The notes: generated from the letters alone by a model not told the origin. A stretch of DNA of 39,433 bases from an uncultured Azohydromonas sp. (GCF_937926365.1 NZ_CALAOH010000106.1:1-39433), one strand, 5' to 3'; shown: positions 8,860 through 18,692, numbered from the stretch's first letter. Translations and numbers: made by a program.

Positions 8860-9570
8860 GGCCAGGTGCACCAGGTAGAACAGCGTCACCCCGATCACGT
8901 CGAAGCGGCCCAGCGTCAGCGCCGAGGTCTTGATGCCGATGCGGATGTCGTCGTCGCGGTCGACCATCGCGTACTCGGTGTCGTAGGCCAGCACCCAGAA
9001 CAGGTTCGACACCAGCAGCCCCCAGGCGTGAAGCGGCACGGCGTCCGCCACCGCAGCCGGGCCCCAGCCGTCGCCGCCCTGCACGGCCGAGAAGGCCATG
9101 GGGATGCCAAAGCTGAAGGCCACGCCCAGCACGGCCTGCGGCATGGACACCAGCCGCTTCGCGTAGGGGTAGACGATGGCGATGGCCAGCGCGGCGAAGG
9201 ACAGCGTGATGGTCGGCCCGTTGGTGCTGAGCACCAGGAGGAAGGCCAGCAGCGCCAGCGCCGCGCCCACCAGCAGCGCCTCGCGCGTGCCGATGGCGCC
9301 GCGCGTCACCGGGCGCTGGGCGGTGCGCTTGACGTGGCGGTCGAACTCCTGGTCCGCCACGTCGTTGACGCAGCAGCCGGCGCTGCGCATGAGGATGGTG
9401 CCGCCCGTGTACACCAGCAGCAGGTGCCAGCCGGGGAAGCCGTCGGCCGCCATCCACAGCGCCGACAGCGTGGGCCACAGCAGCAGCAGCCAGCCGGCGG
9501 GGCGGTTCCAGCGGATCAGGTCGAGGTACAGCGACAGGCGTGAGGGAGGCGATACGGCGTGCGTGCTCAT
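8659..9570 (-). CDS. ubiA: 4-hydroxybenzoate octaprenyltransferase
   Basis: A 303-residue integral membrane prenyltransferase that attaches the polyprenyl tail to 4-hydroxybenzoate in ubiquinone synthesis. The first aspartate-rich motif is NDVADQEFD (69-77) and the second is DTEYAMVDRDDDIRIGIKTSA (from about 197), which bind the prenyl diphosphate through magnesium. About eight to nine hydrophobic helices are visible, including WLLLLWPTLSALWM and EALLVGAALALLAFLLVL. The ATG at 9570 is chosen because upstream codons are Arg/Pro-rich and non-homologous. Its last ~200 bases are covered on the other strand by the extended ubiC frame. It uses the product of UbiC, so the two convergent genes catalyse consecutive steps. 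Confidence 0.95.
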   Translation of the reverse strand: MSTHAVSPPSRLSLYLDLIRWNRPAGWLLLLWPTLSALWMAADGFPGWHLLLVYTGGTILMRSAGCCVNDVADQEFDRHVKRTAQRPVTRGAIGTREALLVGAALALLAFLLVLSTNGPTITLSFAALAIAIVYPYAKRLVSMPQAVLGVAFSFGIPMAFSAVQGGDGWGPAAVADAVPLHAWGLLVSNLFWVLAYDTEYAMVDRDDDIRIGIKTSALTLGRFDVIGVTLFYLVHLASWAWIGLQLGLGGWFLAGIAAALAQVAWHWTLIRHRTREGCFKAFRLNHWLGFAVFAGTVADLALR

Positions 9571-9656
9571 GGCGGCGGATTGTCGCGCGCATGCCCGTGC
9601 GGAACTCCGGCGCGGCGGCGGGGCTCCACGGCAGGCGCGCGCCGGGCCCCTCGCCT

Positions 9657-9675
9657 GCCCCGGGGAAACCGGGGC
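9657..9675. repeat. 7-bp GC hairpin in the ubiA/TerB divergent gap
   Basis: GCCCCGG and CCGGGGC flank the 5-base loop GGAAA. It is in the 154-bp gap between divergent ubiA and the TerB-like gene, about 50 bases before the latter's ATG, so it would be in its 5' leader if transcription starts upstream. Function unknown. Confidence 0.35.
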
Positions 9676-9724
9676 CGTGCCCAACGGCGCGGCGCACGCT
9701 CATTGCCTTCAAGGAGAACCGCCC

Positions 9725-10159
9725 ATGTCCATCCGCGAAACCGACAGCCCCCAAGCCATGGCACGCCTGATCGCGCTGCTGATCGTGTCCGACACCCGGC
9801 TCGACCCGCGCGAACTGGCGATGCTCGACGAGCTGGACGCCTTCGGGCGCATCGGCATCGACCGCGCCGAGTTCATGCGCGTGGCCGGCGAGCTGTGCGA
9901 GGAGCTGGGCGAGCGGCTGCAGCAGCGGCCGTGGCTGACGCTGTCGGAGCGGGCGCTGATCGAGGCCGAGCTGCAGGCCGTGCGCGACCCGGCCAGGCAG
10001 CGCCTGGTGGCGCGCCTGGGCGCCGCGGTGATCACCGCCGACGGCCGCGTGCAGGACAGCGAGCGCGTGCTCTTCGACCACCTGCTGCTGCGCTGGGGCC
10101 TCACGCGCACGGACGTGAGCCAGGCGATACGGGAGGATCGGCCGGGGCGGGATGCGTGA
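9725..10159 (+). CDS. TerB-like (tellurite-resistance fold) small protein
   Basis: A 144-residue all-helical cytoplasmic protein. The C-terminal half LGAAVITADGRVQDSERVLFDHLLLRWGL has the pattern of the TerB/DjlA-N fold (A-x-x-x-ADG-x-x-x-x-E), which binds divalent metal through acidic residues. The N-terminal half, ALLIVSDTRLDPRELAMLDELDAFGRIGI, repeats the same D-x-x-x-x-xE helix pattern in weaker form. No other ter genes are nearby, so tellurite resistance is not implied. AAGGAG lies eight bases before the ATG and fixes the start. It stands alone, divergent from ubiA and convergent with prfC. Molecular function is unknown. Confidence 0.65.
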   Translation: MSIRETDSPQAMARLIALLIVSDTRLDPRELAMLDELDAFGRIGIDRAEFMRVAGELCEELGERLQQRPWLTLSERALIEAELQAVRDPARQRLVARLGAAVITADGRVQDSERVLFDHLLLRWGLTRTDVSQAIREDRPGRDA

Positions 10160-10170
10160 GGAAGTGACGG

Positions 10171-10201
10171 GCCGGGGAGGCTGAACGGCCCGCTCCCCGG
10201 C
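10171..10201. terminator. Hairpin between convergent TerB-like gene and prfC
   Basis: GCCGGGGAG (10171-10179) and CTCCCCGGC (10193-10201) form a perfect 9-bp stem with a 13-base loop in the 71-bp convergent gap. There is no clean T-run on either strand, only TCTTC on the plus side, so it may be a bidirectional but imperfect terminator. Confidence 0.45.
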
Positions 10202-10230
10202 TCTTCAAGTTCGCTGCAGGCCGCGCCTGG

Positions 10231-11847
<1,617 letters not shown>

Positions 11848-11940
11848 GCGGCTCGCGGCCGCAAACCCGACCGCTCGTTGGAGGAGGAAAACCCTCGATT
11901 ATCGCGGGCCCCGCCTGGGCGAGCCCGCCGGGCGGGCTTT

Positions 11941-11985
11941 GCCGCGGCACCGGCGCTGTGTACTCGTGCCGGTGCAGGCCGCGGC
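11941..11985 (-). terminator. Nested hairpin downstream of dps
   Basis: An outer arm GCCGCGG (11941-11947) pairs with CCGCGGC (11979-11985) and an inner arm ACCGGC (11949-11954) with GCCGGT (11968-11973). It begins about a dozen bases past the dps stop. A second GC inverted repeat follows at 11922-11938 (AGCCCGCC / GGCGGGCT). Neither has a long T-run on the minus strand; together they probably end the dps transcript. Confidence 0.45.
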
Positions 11986-11996
11986 GGCAAGGCGGC

Positions 11997-12476
11997 TTAC
12001 TCCTCCAGCAGCGAGCGCAGCATCCAGGCCGTCTGCTCGTGCACCGTCAGGCGCTGCGTCAGCAGGTCGGCCGTGGGCTCGTCGCCAGCCTCCTCGGCCT
12101 TGGGGAACAGCTCGCGCGCGGTGCGCGCCACGGCTTCGTGGCCTTCCACCAGCAGCCGCACCATCTCCAGCGCCTTGGGCGGCTGGCCCGGGGCGTCGCC
12201 CACCGTGGCGTTCTGGCCGAACTGGGCGTAGGAGCCCTGCGCCGTGTGGCCCAGTGCGCGGATGCGCTCGGCGATCGGGTCCACCGCGTTCCACAGCTCC
12301 GTGTACTGCGTCATGAACATGGTGTGCAGCGTGTTGAACATCGGGCCCGTGACGTTCCAGTGGAAGTTATGGGTCTTCAGGTACAGCGTGAAGGTGTCGG
12401 CCAGCAGCTTGTTCAGGCCGCCGGCGATGGCGGCGCGGTTCTCTTCGCTGATGCCGATGTTGATGGGCGAGGGCAT
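11997..12476 (-). CDS. dps: Dps-family DNA-protecting ferritin
   Basis: A 159-residue Dps. The ferroxidase residues line up with E. coli spacing: His39 in THNFHWNV, then Asp66 and Glu70 in DPIAER (27 and 4 residues apart, as in His51/Asp78/Glu82). Dps forms 12-subunit shells that oxidise Fe(II) with hydrogen peroxide and store the iron; some also coat DNA. The N-terminal tail is short and lacks lysines, so DNA binding by the tail is unlikely (inference). AAGGAG precedes the ATG. Upstream on the same strand are a 41-codon ORF, a candidate OxyR site and oxyR itself, so peroxide induction through OxyR is the likely control, as for E. coli dps. Confidence 0.95.
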   Translation of the reverse strand: MPSPINIGISEENRAAIAGGLNKLLADTFTLYLKTHNFHWNVTGPMFNTLHTMFMTQYTELWNAVDPIAERIRALGHTAQGSYAQFGQNATVGDAPGQPPKALEMVRLLVEGHEAVARTARELFPKAEEAGDEPTADLLTQRLTVHEQTAWMLRSLLEE

Positions 12477-12576
12477 ACGTTTCTCCTTATGGCTGTGAGC
12501 GAGGTGAGGGACGGAGGTGGAAGCGGGGCGGCGCCATCGGCGCAGAACCTACTTGGCACTGGTTGCATGGCACCGG

Positions 12577-12702
12577 TCAAAAGCCGCGCATCAGCAAGGC
12601 CAGTGCCTGTTCCAGGCCGTGCAGCGTGCCCGCCACGAATATGGCCCATCCCGCGAAACGGCGGACCCGGGGAAGGTCAAGGCGGGGCAGGGCAGCGTTC
12701 AT
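12577..12702 (-). CDS. Hypothetical 41-residue membrane-type small protein
   Basis: I do not recognise this protein. The frame begins with ATG at 12702, preceded by GAGGAG nine bases upstream, and ends TGA at 12577. The first 15 residues are basic (four Arg, one Asp) and the rest, starting FAGWAIFVAGTLHGLEQALA, is a hydrophobic helix of about 20-23 residues ending in MRGF. This basic-then-hydrophobic layout fits a single-pass inner membrane peptide with a cytoplasmic N-terminus. It lies between a candidate OxyR site and dps on the dps strand, 100 bp before dps, so it could be the first gene of a peroxide-induced transcript. The good ribosome site is the main support; conservation has not been checked. 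Confidence 0.5.
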   Translation of the reverse strand: MNAALPRLDLPRVRRFAGWAIFVAGTLHGLEQALALLMRGF

Positions 12703-12756
12703 GGCGGATCTCCTCGGCCCGGACGCCGTCGAATCCAGCAGTACCGGGATGAAGTA

Positions 12757-12796
12757 ATAATAGAATATGGCTATCGAATTAGATATTTGAATAGTT
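12757..12796 (-). promoter_or_regulatory. Candidate OxyR site and promoter for the small ORF and dps
   Basis: ATAG-N7-CTAT is perfect at 12760-12774, the half-site of the OxyR consensus (ATAG-N7-CTAT-N7-ATAG-N7-CTAT). The adjoining bases to 12796 are AT-rich and only loosely match the second half. The ~50-base AT-rich island stands out in a 70% GC region. A -10-like TATTAT on the minus strand is at 12757-12762. It lies 55 bp upstream of the 41-codon ORF and next to the oxyR 3' end. Confidence 0.6.
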
Positions 12797-12832
12797 CAAA
12801 ACCGCGATAGCTCGAAGCTTGGCAGCTCGCGT

Positions 12833-13756
12833 TCAGGCGCTCAGCAGCGTCACGCCTTCCAGCTGGCAGGCGTAGACCGCGTTGCGCAGCGCGGCGATGG
12901 CTTCGTAGCGCGTGAAGGTGCGCCGCCAGGCCAACACCACGCGGCGCGAGGGCACGGGCGGCTCGAAGGGGACGTACTTGACGAAGGGCTGCGGCTCGCG
13001 CGGCACGGAGAGCTTGGGCACGACGGTGATGCCCATGCCCGAGGCCACCATGTGCTTGATGGTCTCCAGCGAACTGCCTTCGAAGCTCTTGCGGATGCCC
13101 TCGGTGTTGCTGGAGAAGCGCGCGAACTCCGGGCACACCTCCAGCACGTGGTCGCGGAAGCAGTGGCCGGTGCCCAGCAGCAGCATGGTTTCCTGCTTGA
13201 GCTCCTCGGCGCCGATGGCCGTGCGCTGCGCCAGCGGATGCGCCTGGGGCACAGCCACGACGAAGGGCTCGTCGTACAGCGGCGCCAGCGCCAGCCCGGT
13301 GTCGGGGAAGGGCTCGGCCATGATGGCGCAGTCGAGCTCGCCGGTGCGCAGCATCTCCAGCAGCTTCACCGTGAAGTTCTCCTGCAGGATCAGCGGCATC
13401 TGGGGCGTGTGCTCGATGGCGTGGCGCACCAGCTCCGGCAGCAGGTACGGGCCGATGGTGTAGATGATCCCTAGGCGCAGCGGGCCGCTGAGCGGGTCCT
13501 TGCCGCGGCGCGCGATCTCCTTGATGGCCGCGGCCTGCTCCAGCACGGACTGGGCTTGGCGAATGATGTCTTCGCCCAGGGGCGTGACGCTGACTTCGCT
13601 GCTGCCGCGTTCGAAGAGCTTGACGTCGAGCTCTTCCTCCAGCTTCTTGATGGCCACCGACAGCGTCGGCTGAGACACGAAACAGGCTTCGGCGGCGCGA
13701 CCGAAATGTTTCTCCCGGGCCACCGCCACGATGTAACGCAGTTCGGTCAGGGTCAT
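12833..13756 (-). CDS. oxyR: Hydrogen peroxide-sensing LysR regulator OxyR
   Basis: A 307-residue LysR-type regulator. The winged helix-turn-helix is at about residues 2-60 (LRYIVAVAREKHFGRAAEA, then SQPTLSVAIKKLEEEL). The peroxide-sensing cysteines are present in GTGHCFRDHVLEVCPEF at positions 199 and 208, exactly the E. coli numbering, which separates OxyR from other LysR proteins. Oxidation forms the Cys199-Cys208 disulfide and turns on peroxide-defence genes. The ATG at 13756 is used because the upstream in-frame extension is not LysR-like. It is divergent from panB (61 bp). Downstream on the same strand are the OxyR-site candidate, the 41-codon ORF and dps. Confidence 0.96.
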   Translation of the reverse strand: MTLTELRYIVAVAREKHFGRAAEACFVSQPTLSVAIKKLEEELDVKLFERGSSEVSVTPLGEDIIRQAQSVLEQAAAIKEIARRGKDPLSGPLRLGIIYTIGPYLLPELVRHAIEHTPQMPLILQENFTVKLLEMLRTGELDCAIMAEPFPDTGLALAPLYDEPFVVAVPQAHPLAQRTAIGAEELKQETMLLLGTGHCFRDHVLEVCPEFARFSSNTEGIRKSFEGSSLETIKHMVASGMGITVVPKLSVPREPQPFVKYVPFEPPVPSRRVVLAWRRTFTRYEAIAALRNAVYACQLEGVTLLSA

Positions 13757-13817
13757 CCGGGGATTGTGCTCAAATCCCGCCCCGCCCGCGCAAGCCGCGC
13801 CGGCATGGAGTGAAACC

Positions 13818-14621
13818 ATGGACCGCAAGCCCTTGACCCTGCACCGATTGCGCGAGCTCTACGCCGCCGGCGAGAAGCTCACGATGCTCACTTGCTATGA
13901 CGCCACCTTTGCCCAGATGCTGGACGCTGCGGGCGTGGAGATGCTGCTGGTGGGCGATTCGCTGGGCATGGTGCTGCAGGGCCACGACAGCCCGCTGCCG
14001 ACGACGCTGGAGGAGATGGCCTACCACACGCGCTGCGTGGCGCGCGGCAACCGCAGCGCCTGGATCCTGGCGGACATGTCTTTCGGCAGCTACTACGAAA
14101 GCGTCGAGCAGGGCGTGCGCAGCGCCGCGGCGCTGATGCAGGCCGGCGCGCACATGATCAAGCTCGAAGGCGGCGGCTGGACCGTGCCGCTGGTGCGTGC
14201 GCTGGTGGAGCGCGGCATCCCGGTGTGCGGCCACCTGGGCCTGACGCCGCAGTCGGTGCACGCGCTGGGCGGCTGGCGCGTGCAGGGCCGCGGCGACGAG
14301 GCCGCCGCCACGCTCAAGCGCCACGCGCAGGAGCTGGCGCAGGCCGGCGCCGCGATGATCGTGCTGGAGCTGGTGCCCGCGGCGCTGGCGCGCGAGATCA
14401 CGGCCGAGCTGCCCATCCCCACCATCGGCATCGGCGCCGGCGCGGGCTGCAGCGGCCAGGTGCTGGTGCTGCACGACATGCTCGACATCACGCCGGGGAA
14501 GAAGGCGCGTTTCGTGCGCAACTTCATGGAAGGCTCGCCCAGTGTCGAGGCCGCCGTGCGCAGTTACGTCAGCGAGGTCAAGGCCGGTCGCTTCCCGGAT
14601 GATCGGCTTCACAGCCGCTGA
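13818..14621 (+). CDS. panB: 3-methyl-2-oxobutanoate hydroxymethyltransferase
   Basis: A 267-residue TIM-barrel enzyme that transfers a hydroxymethyl group from methylene-tetrahydrofolate to 2-oxoisovalerate, giving ketopantoate. Metal and substrate residues are visible: Asp47 in LVGDSLGMV, Asp86 in ILADMSFGSY, Lys115 and Glu117 in KLEGG, and the catalytic Glu184 in VLELVPA. The motif IPTIGIGAGAGCSGQVLVLHDML is also intact. GGAG about eight bases before the ATG at 13818 supports this start over an upstream in-frame ATG at 13764 within the oxyR promoter region. panC follows after 34 bp, forming a pantothenate operon; panD is not in the window. Confidence 0.96.
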   Translation: MDRKPLTLHRLRELYAAGEKLTMLTCYDATFAQMLDAAGVEMLLVGDSLGMVLQGHDSPLPTTLEEMAYHTRCVARGNRSAWILADMSFGSYYESVEQGVRSAAALMQAGAHMIKLEGGGWTVPLVRALVERGIPVCGHLGLTPQSVHALGGWRVQGRGDEAAATLKRHAQELAQAGAAMIVLELVPAALAREITAELPIPTIGIGAGAGCSGQVLVLHDMLDITPGKKARFVRNFMEGSPSVEAAVRSYVSEVKAGRFPDDRLHSR

Positions 14622-14655
14622 ACCACAACAAGTTTCAAGGGAGACGAAGCACGCC

Positions 14656-15483
14656 ATGCAAGTGCTGCACCGCATCGCCGATCTGCGCGCCGCCCTGGCG
14701 CAAGGTCCTCGTCCGGCCTTCGTGCCGACCATGGGCAACCTGCACGAAGGCCACCTGGCGCTGGTGCGCCATGCCAAGGCCTCGGGCCGTCCGGTGGTGG
14801 CGAGCATCTTCGTCAACCGGCTGCAGTTCGGCCCCAACGAGGACTTCGACCGCTACCCGCGCACCTTCGAAGCCGACTGCGAGCTGCTCAAGGCTGAGGG
14901 CTGCGACGTCGTGTTCGCGCCGGACGAGGCGGAGCTGTACCCCGAGCCGCAGAGCTACAAGGTGCAGCCGCCGCCCGAGCTGGCCGACATCCTGGAAGGC
15001 CACTTCCGTCCCGGCTTCTTCACCGGCGTGTGCACGGTGGTGCTGAAGCTCTTCAACATCGTGCAGCCTGCGGCGGCCTACTTCGGCAAGAAGGACTACC
15101 AGCAGCAGCTGGTGATCAAGTCGATGGTGCGGCAGCTGGCGCTGCCGGTGGAGATCGTGGCTGGCGAGACCTGCCGCGCCGCCGACGGCCTGGCGCTGTC
15201 CTCGCGCAACGGCTACCTGAGCCCGGCCGAGCGCACCGAGGCGGTGGAGCTGCACCGGCTGCTGGACTCGGTGGCGCGCGCCGTGCGCGACAGCGGCAGC
15301 GACGCGCACACGCTGGAGCGCGAGGCCATGGCCGCGCTGCAGCGCCGCGGCTGGCAACCCGACTACGTGGTCATCCGCCGCCAGGCCGACCTGCTGGAGC
15401 CGCAGAGCCTGCAGGAGCCCATGGTGGTGCTGGCCGCGGCCAAGCTGGGCAAGACCCGGCTGATCGACAACGTGGAGATTTGA
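14656..15483 (+). CDS. panC: Pantothenate synthetase (pantoate-beta-alanine ligase)
   Basis: A 275-residue ligase that joins pantoate and beta-alanine with ATP hydrolysis to AMP. The nucleotidyltransferase HIGH-type motif is PTMGNLHEGHLALV (24-37), with FVNRLQFGPNEDFDRYPRT for pantoate binding, FGKKDYQQ, and the KMSKS-like loop ALSSRNGYLS. The usual family motif reads FVNPxQF, and here the proline is replaced by arginine (VNRLQF), a substitution I note without knowing its effect. AAGGGAGAC lies about ten bases before the ATG. It is the second gene of panBC. The next gene, recG, converges with only 27 bp between stops. Confidence 0.95.
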   Translation: MQVLHRIADLRAALAQGPRPAFVPTMGNLHEGHLALVRHAKASGRPVVASIFVNRLQFGPNEDFDRYPRTFEADCELLKAEGCDVVFAPDEAELYPEPQSYKVQPPPELADILEGHFRPGFFTGVCTVVLKLFNIVQPAAAYFGKKDYQQQLVIKSMVRQLALPVEIVAGETCRAADGLALSSRNGYLSPAERTEAVELHRLLDSVARAVRDSGSDAHTLEREAMAALQRRGWQPDYVVIRRQADLLEPQSLQEPMVVLAAAKLGKTRLIDNVEI

Positions 15484-15510
15484 GCTGCGGCGGGCGCGCT
15501 TACAAGCGCC

Positions 15511-17589
15511 TCACGCCTTCAAGAACTCCGCCTTGCTCCCCAGCCACCGCGCCACGTGCGCCTGCGCCGCGTCGGGGAACTGGTCCAGCAGCTTCGGCGC
15601 CACGCGCCGCGCACGCTCCAGCAGCGCGGTGTCCTGCAGCAGGTCGGCAAAGCGCAACAAGGCATCGCCGCTCTGGCGCGCGCCCATGAACTCGCCGGGG
15701 CCGCGGATTTCCAGGTCGCGGCGGGCGATCTCGAACCCGTCCGTCGTCTCCGCCATGGCGCGCAGCCGCGACTTGCCCGTCTGCGACAGCGGCCCGGTGT
15801 AGAGCAGCACGCACACGCTGGCCACCGCGCCGCGGCCCACGCGGCCGCGCAACTGGTGCAACTGGCTCAGGCCGAAGCGCTCGGCGTGCTCGATCACCAT
15901 CAGGCTGGCGTTGGGCACGTCCACGCCCACCTCGATCACTGTGGTCGCCACCAGCAGCCCCATCTGCCCGGCGGAGAACTCCGCCATCACGGCTGCCTTC
16001 TCCGCCGCGGGCATGCGCCCGTGCAGCAGCCCCACCTTCACTCCCGGCAGCGCGGCCTGCAGCTCGGCATGCGCCTCGGTGGCGTTGCGCAGGTCCAGCG
16101 TCTCGCTCTCCTCGATCAGCGGCAGCACCCAGTAGGCCTGGCGGCCGTTGGCCACCTCGTCGGCGATGCGCGCGATCACCTCCTCGCGCCGGGTGTCGGC
16201 GAACACCTTGGTCACGATCGGCGACCGGCCCGGCGGCAGCTCGTCGATGGTGCTCACGTCCAGGTCCGCGTAGTAGGTCATCGCCAGGGTGCGCGGGATG
16301 GGCGTGGCGCTCATCATCAGTAGGTGCGGCTCCAGCGCCGCATGCGCCAGCTTCTTGCGCAGCTCCAGCCGCTGCGCCACGCCGAAGCGGTGCTGCTCGT
16401 CCACGATGGCCAGGCCCAGCCGGGCGAAATGCACGTCCTGCTGGATCACGGCGTGCGTGCCGACGATGAGCTGCGCCTCGCCGCTGGCCACGCGCTCCAC
16501 CATCTGCTGCCGTGCCTTGCCCTTGCGGCTGCCGGTGAGCCAGGCGATGCCCACGCCCAGCGGCTCCAGCCACTGCACCAGCTTACGGAAATGCTGCTCG
16601 GCCAGGATCTCGGTCGGCGCCATCAGCGCGCATTGCCAGCCAGCGTCCATGGCGACGGCCGCCGCCAGCGCCGCCACCACCGTCTTTCCGGACCCCACGT
16701 CGCCCTGCAGCAGCCGGTGCATGGGCTGCGTGAGCGCGAGGTCGGCGGCAATCTCGTCCACCACCCGCTGCTGCGCACCGGTCAGGCCGAAGGGTAGCTG
16801 CGCTAGCAACTGCTCGCGCAGGCCGCCCGCGCGCGCTGCCAGCGCGGGCGCCTGCAACTGGGCGCGCTCGCGCTGCGCCTGCAGCTGGCTGATCTGCTGC
16901 GCCAGCAGCTCCTCGAACTTCAGCCGCTGCCAGGCCGGGTGGCTGTGGTCCTCCAGCGTCGCCATGCTCACGTCGGGCGGCGGGTGGTGCAGGAAGTCCA
17001 GCGCCTGGCGCAGCGTGGGCAGCCCGGCGGGCAGCACCTGCGGCGGCAGCAGCTCGTTGAGTGGCGCGCGGCCGAGCGCGGAAACCACGGCCTTGCGCAG
17101 GTAGGCCTGTGGCAACTGCGCGCTGGCCGGGTACACGGGCGTGAGCGAGGTCGCCAGCGGCGTGCCGGGCTCTACGGCGCGGAACACCGGGTGCACCATC
17201 TCGCGCCCGAAGAAGCCGCCGCGTACCTCGCCGCGCACGCGCACGCGCGTGCCGGGCGAAAGCGTCTTCTGCTGCGCGGCGTAGAAGTGGATGAAGCGCA
17301 GCGTCAGCTCGCCGCTGCCGTCGGACAAACGCACCACGAGCTGGCGGCGCGGATGCAGCTCCACTTGCGACTGCCGCACCACGCCCTCGACCTGCACGTT
17401 GTCGCCCTCGCGGGCGCGGGCGATGGGGGTGATGCGTGTCTCATCCTCGTAGCGCAGCGGCAGGTGCAGTGCCAGGTCGATGTCGCGCACCAACCCCAGC
17501 TTGAGCATGGCCTTGGCCGCCGGGCTGGCCGTACGCCCAGAAGCGGCAGGGCGTTGCGGCAAAGGTACGGTCTCGGCGGTGACGGGCAT
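15511..17589 (-). CDS. recG: ATP-dependent DNA helicase RecG
   Basis: A 692-residue superfamily 2 helicase that remodels stalled forks and recombination intermediates. The N-terminal wedge/OB domain spans roughly 55-150 (for example VQVEGVVRQSQ and LVVRLSDGSGELTLRFIHFY). Helicase motifs follow: Walker A GDVGSGKT (296-303), the DExH box DEQH (397-400) in AIVDEQHRFG, MSATPIPRTLAMTYYADLD, and motif VI QLRGRVGRG. The C-terminal RecG-specific RDLEIRGPGEFMGARQSG is intact. Length equals E. coli RecG (693). It is divergent from queA across 56 bp, with the ATG at 17589 in MPVTAETVPLPQR. Confidence 0.97.
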   Translation of the reverse strand: MPVTAETVPLPQRPAASGRTASPAAKAMLKLGLVRDIDLALHLPLRYEDETRITPIARAREGDNVQVEGVVRQSQVELHPRRQLVVRLSDGSGELTLRFIHFYAAQQKTLSPGTRVRVRGEVRGGFFGREMVHPVFRAVEPGTPLATSLTPVYPASAQLPQAYLRKAVVSALGRAPLNELLPPQVLPAGLPTLRQALDFLHHPPPDVSMATLEDHSHPAWQRLKFEELLAQQISQLQAQRERAQLQAPALAARAGGLREQLLAQLPFGLTGAQQRVVDEIAADLALTQPMHRLLQGDVGSGKTVVAALAAAVAMDAGWQCALMAPTEILAEQHFRKLVQWLEPLGVGIAWLTGSRKGKARQQMVERVASGEAQLIVGTHAVIQQDVHFARLGLAIVDEQHRFGVAQRLELRKKLAHAALEPHLLMMSATPIPRTLAMTYYADLDVSTIDELPPGRSPIVTKVFADTRREEVIARIADEVANGRQAYWVLPLIEESETLDLRNATEAHAELQAALPGVKVGLLHGRMPAAEKAAVMAEFSAGQMGLLVATTVIEVGVDVPNASLMVIEHAERFGLSQLHQLRGRVGRGAVASVCVLLYTGPLSQTGKSRLRAMAETTDGFEIARRDLEIRGPGEFMGARQSGDALLRFADLLQDTALLERARRVAPKLLDQFPDAAQAHVARWLGSKAEFLKA

Positions 17590-17645
17590 GGAACAATTCT
17601 GCCTTCTGTTCCACGGACCTCTTCCAGGCCGGTACAGCCTGCGCC

Positions 17646-18692
17646 ATGACGACCTACACCCTCAGCAATTTCGATTTCCATCTGCCGCCGGAGCTCATCG
17701 CCCAGCAGCCGGCTACCGAGCGCAGCGCCTCGCGCCTGCTCGATGGCCGCGGCGCCTTCCCGGTGGACCGCGTGTTCCGGGACTTGCCTGGGCTGCTGCG
17801 CAGCGGCGACCTGCTGGTCTTCAACGACACGCGCGTGATCAAGGCCCGCCTCTACGGCGAGAAGCCCACCGGCGGCGCGGTGGAGGCGCTGATCGAGCGC
17901 CTGCTGCCGGGCAACGAGGTGCTGGCCCACCTGCGCGCGAGCAAGTCGCCCAAGCCGGGCGGCAGCATCCGCTTCGGCGACGACCCGGCCCAGGGCTTCG
18001 ACGCCGAGGTGCTGGGGCGCAGCGGCGTGGACGGCTCGCTGTTTCACCTGCGCTTCCCCGAAGACCCGCTGGCGCTGTTGGAACGCTTCGGCCACGTGCC
18101 GCTGCCGCCCTACATCACGCATGCCGACGCGGCCGAGGATGCGCAGCGCTACCAGACGGTGTTCGCCGCACGCCCCGGCGCGGTGGCCGCGCCCACGGCC
18201 TCGCTGCACTTCGACGATGGCGTGCTGCAGGCGCTGCGCGAGCGCGGCGTGAAGAGCGCCAACGTCACGCTGCACGTGGGGGCGGGCACCTTCCAACCCG
18301 TGCGCAGCGAGAACCTGTCCGAGCACCGCATGCACAGCGAGTGGTTCGAGGTCAGCGACGCGACGGTGGCGGCCATCGAGGCCACGCGCGCCGCAGGCGG
18401 GCGCGTCATCGCCGCCGGCACCACCACGCTGCGCGCGCTGGAGTCCGCCGCGTGCGGCGGCCGGCTCGAAGCCGGTGCCCGCGATACGGACATCTTCATC
18501 ACCCCGGGCTTCGAGTTCCGCGTGGCCGACCTGCTGATCACGAATTTCCACCTGCCCAAGAGCACGCTGATGATGCTGGTGAGCGCCTTCAGCGGCTACG
18601 AGCACGTGCGCGCCCTCTACCGCCACGCGGTGGAGGCGCGCTACCGCTTCTTCAGCTACGGCGACGCGATGCTGCTGGAACGCCGTCGCTGA
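17646..18692 (+). CDS. queA: tRNA preQ1(34) S-adenosylmethionine ribosyltransferase-isomerase
   Basis: A 348-residue enzyme that transfers and isomerises the ribosyl group of S-adenosylmethionine onto preQ1-modified tRNA, forming epoxyqueuosine. The family pattern begins FDFHLPPELIAQQPATERSASRLL, continues with LLVFNDTRVIKARL, PLPPYI, and VTLHVGAGTFQPV, and ends GFEFRVADLLITNFHLPKSTLMMLVSAFSGYE. These are conserved throughout QueA. In many genomes queA is followed directly by tgt; here a c-type cytochrome gene with its own promoter stands between them. Tgt acts earlier in the same pathway. Confidence 0.97.
   Translation: MTTYTLSNFDFHLPPELIAQQPATERSASRLLDGRGAFPVDRVFRDLPGLLRSGDLLVFNDTRVIKARLYGEKPTGGAVEALIERLLPGNEVLAHLRASKSPKPGGSIRFGDDPAQGFDAEVLGRSGVDGSLFHLRFPEDPLALLERFGHVPLPPYITHADAAEDAQRYQTVFAARPGAVAAPTASLHFDDGVLQALRERGVKSANVTLHVGAGTFQPVRSENLSEHRMHSEWFEVSDATVAAIEATRAAGGRVIAAGTTTLRALESAACGGRLEAGARDTDIFITPGFEFRVADLLITNFHLPKSTLMMLVSAFSGYEHVRALYRHAVEARYRFFSYGDAMLLERRR

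Noticed and set aside
12517..12810. Plus-strand frames between dps and oxyR
   Set aside because: They are antisense to the small minus-strand ORF, lack ribosome sites and read as random basic sequence.
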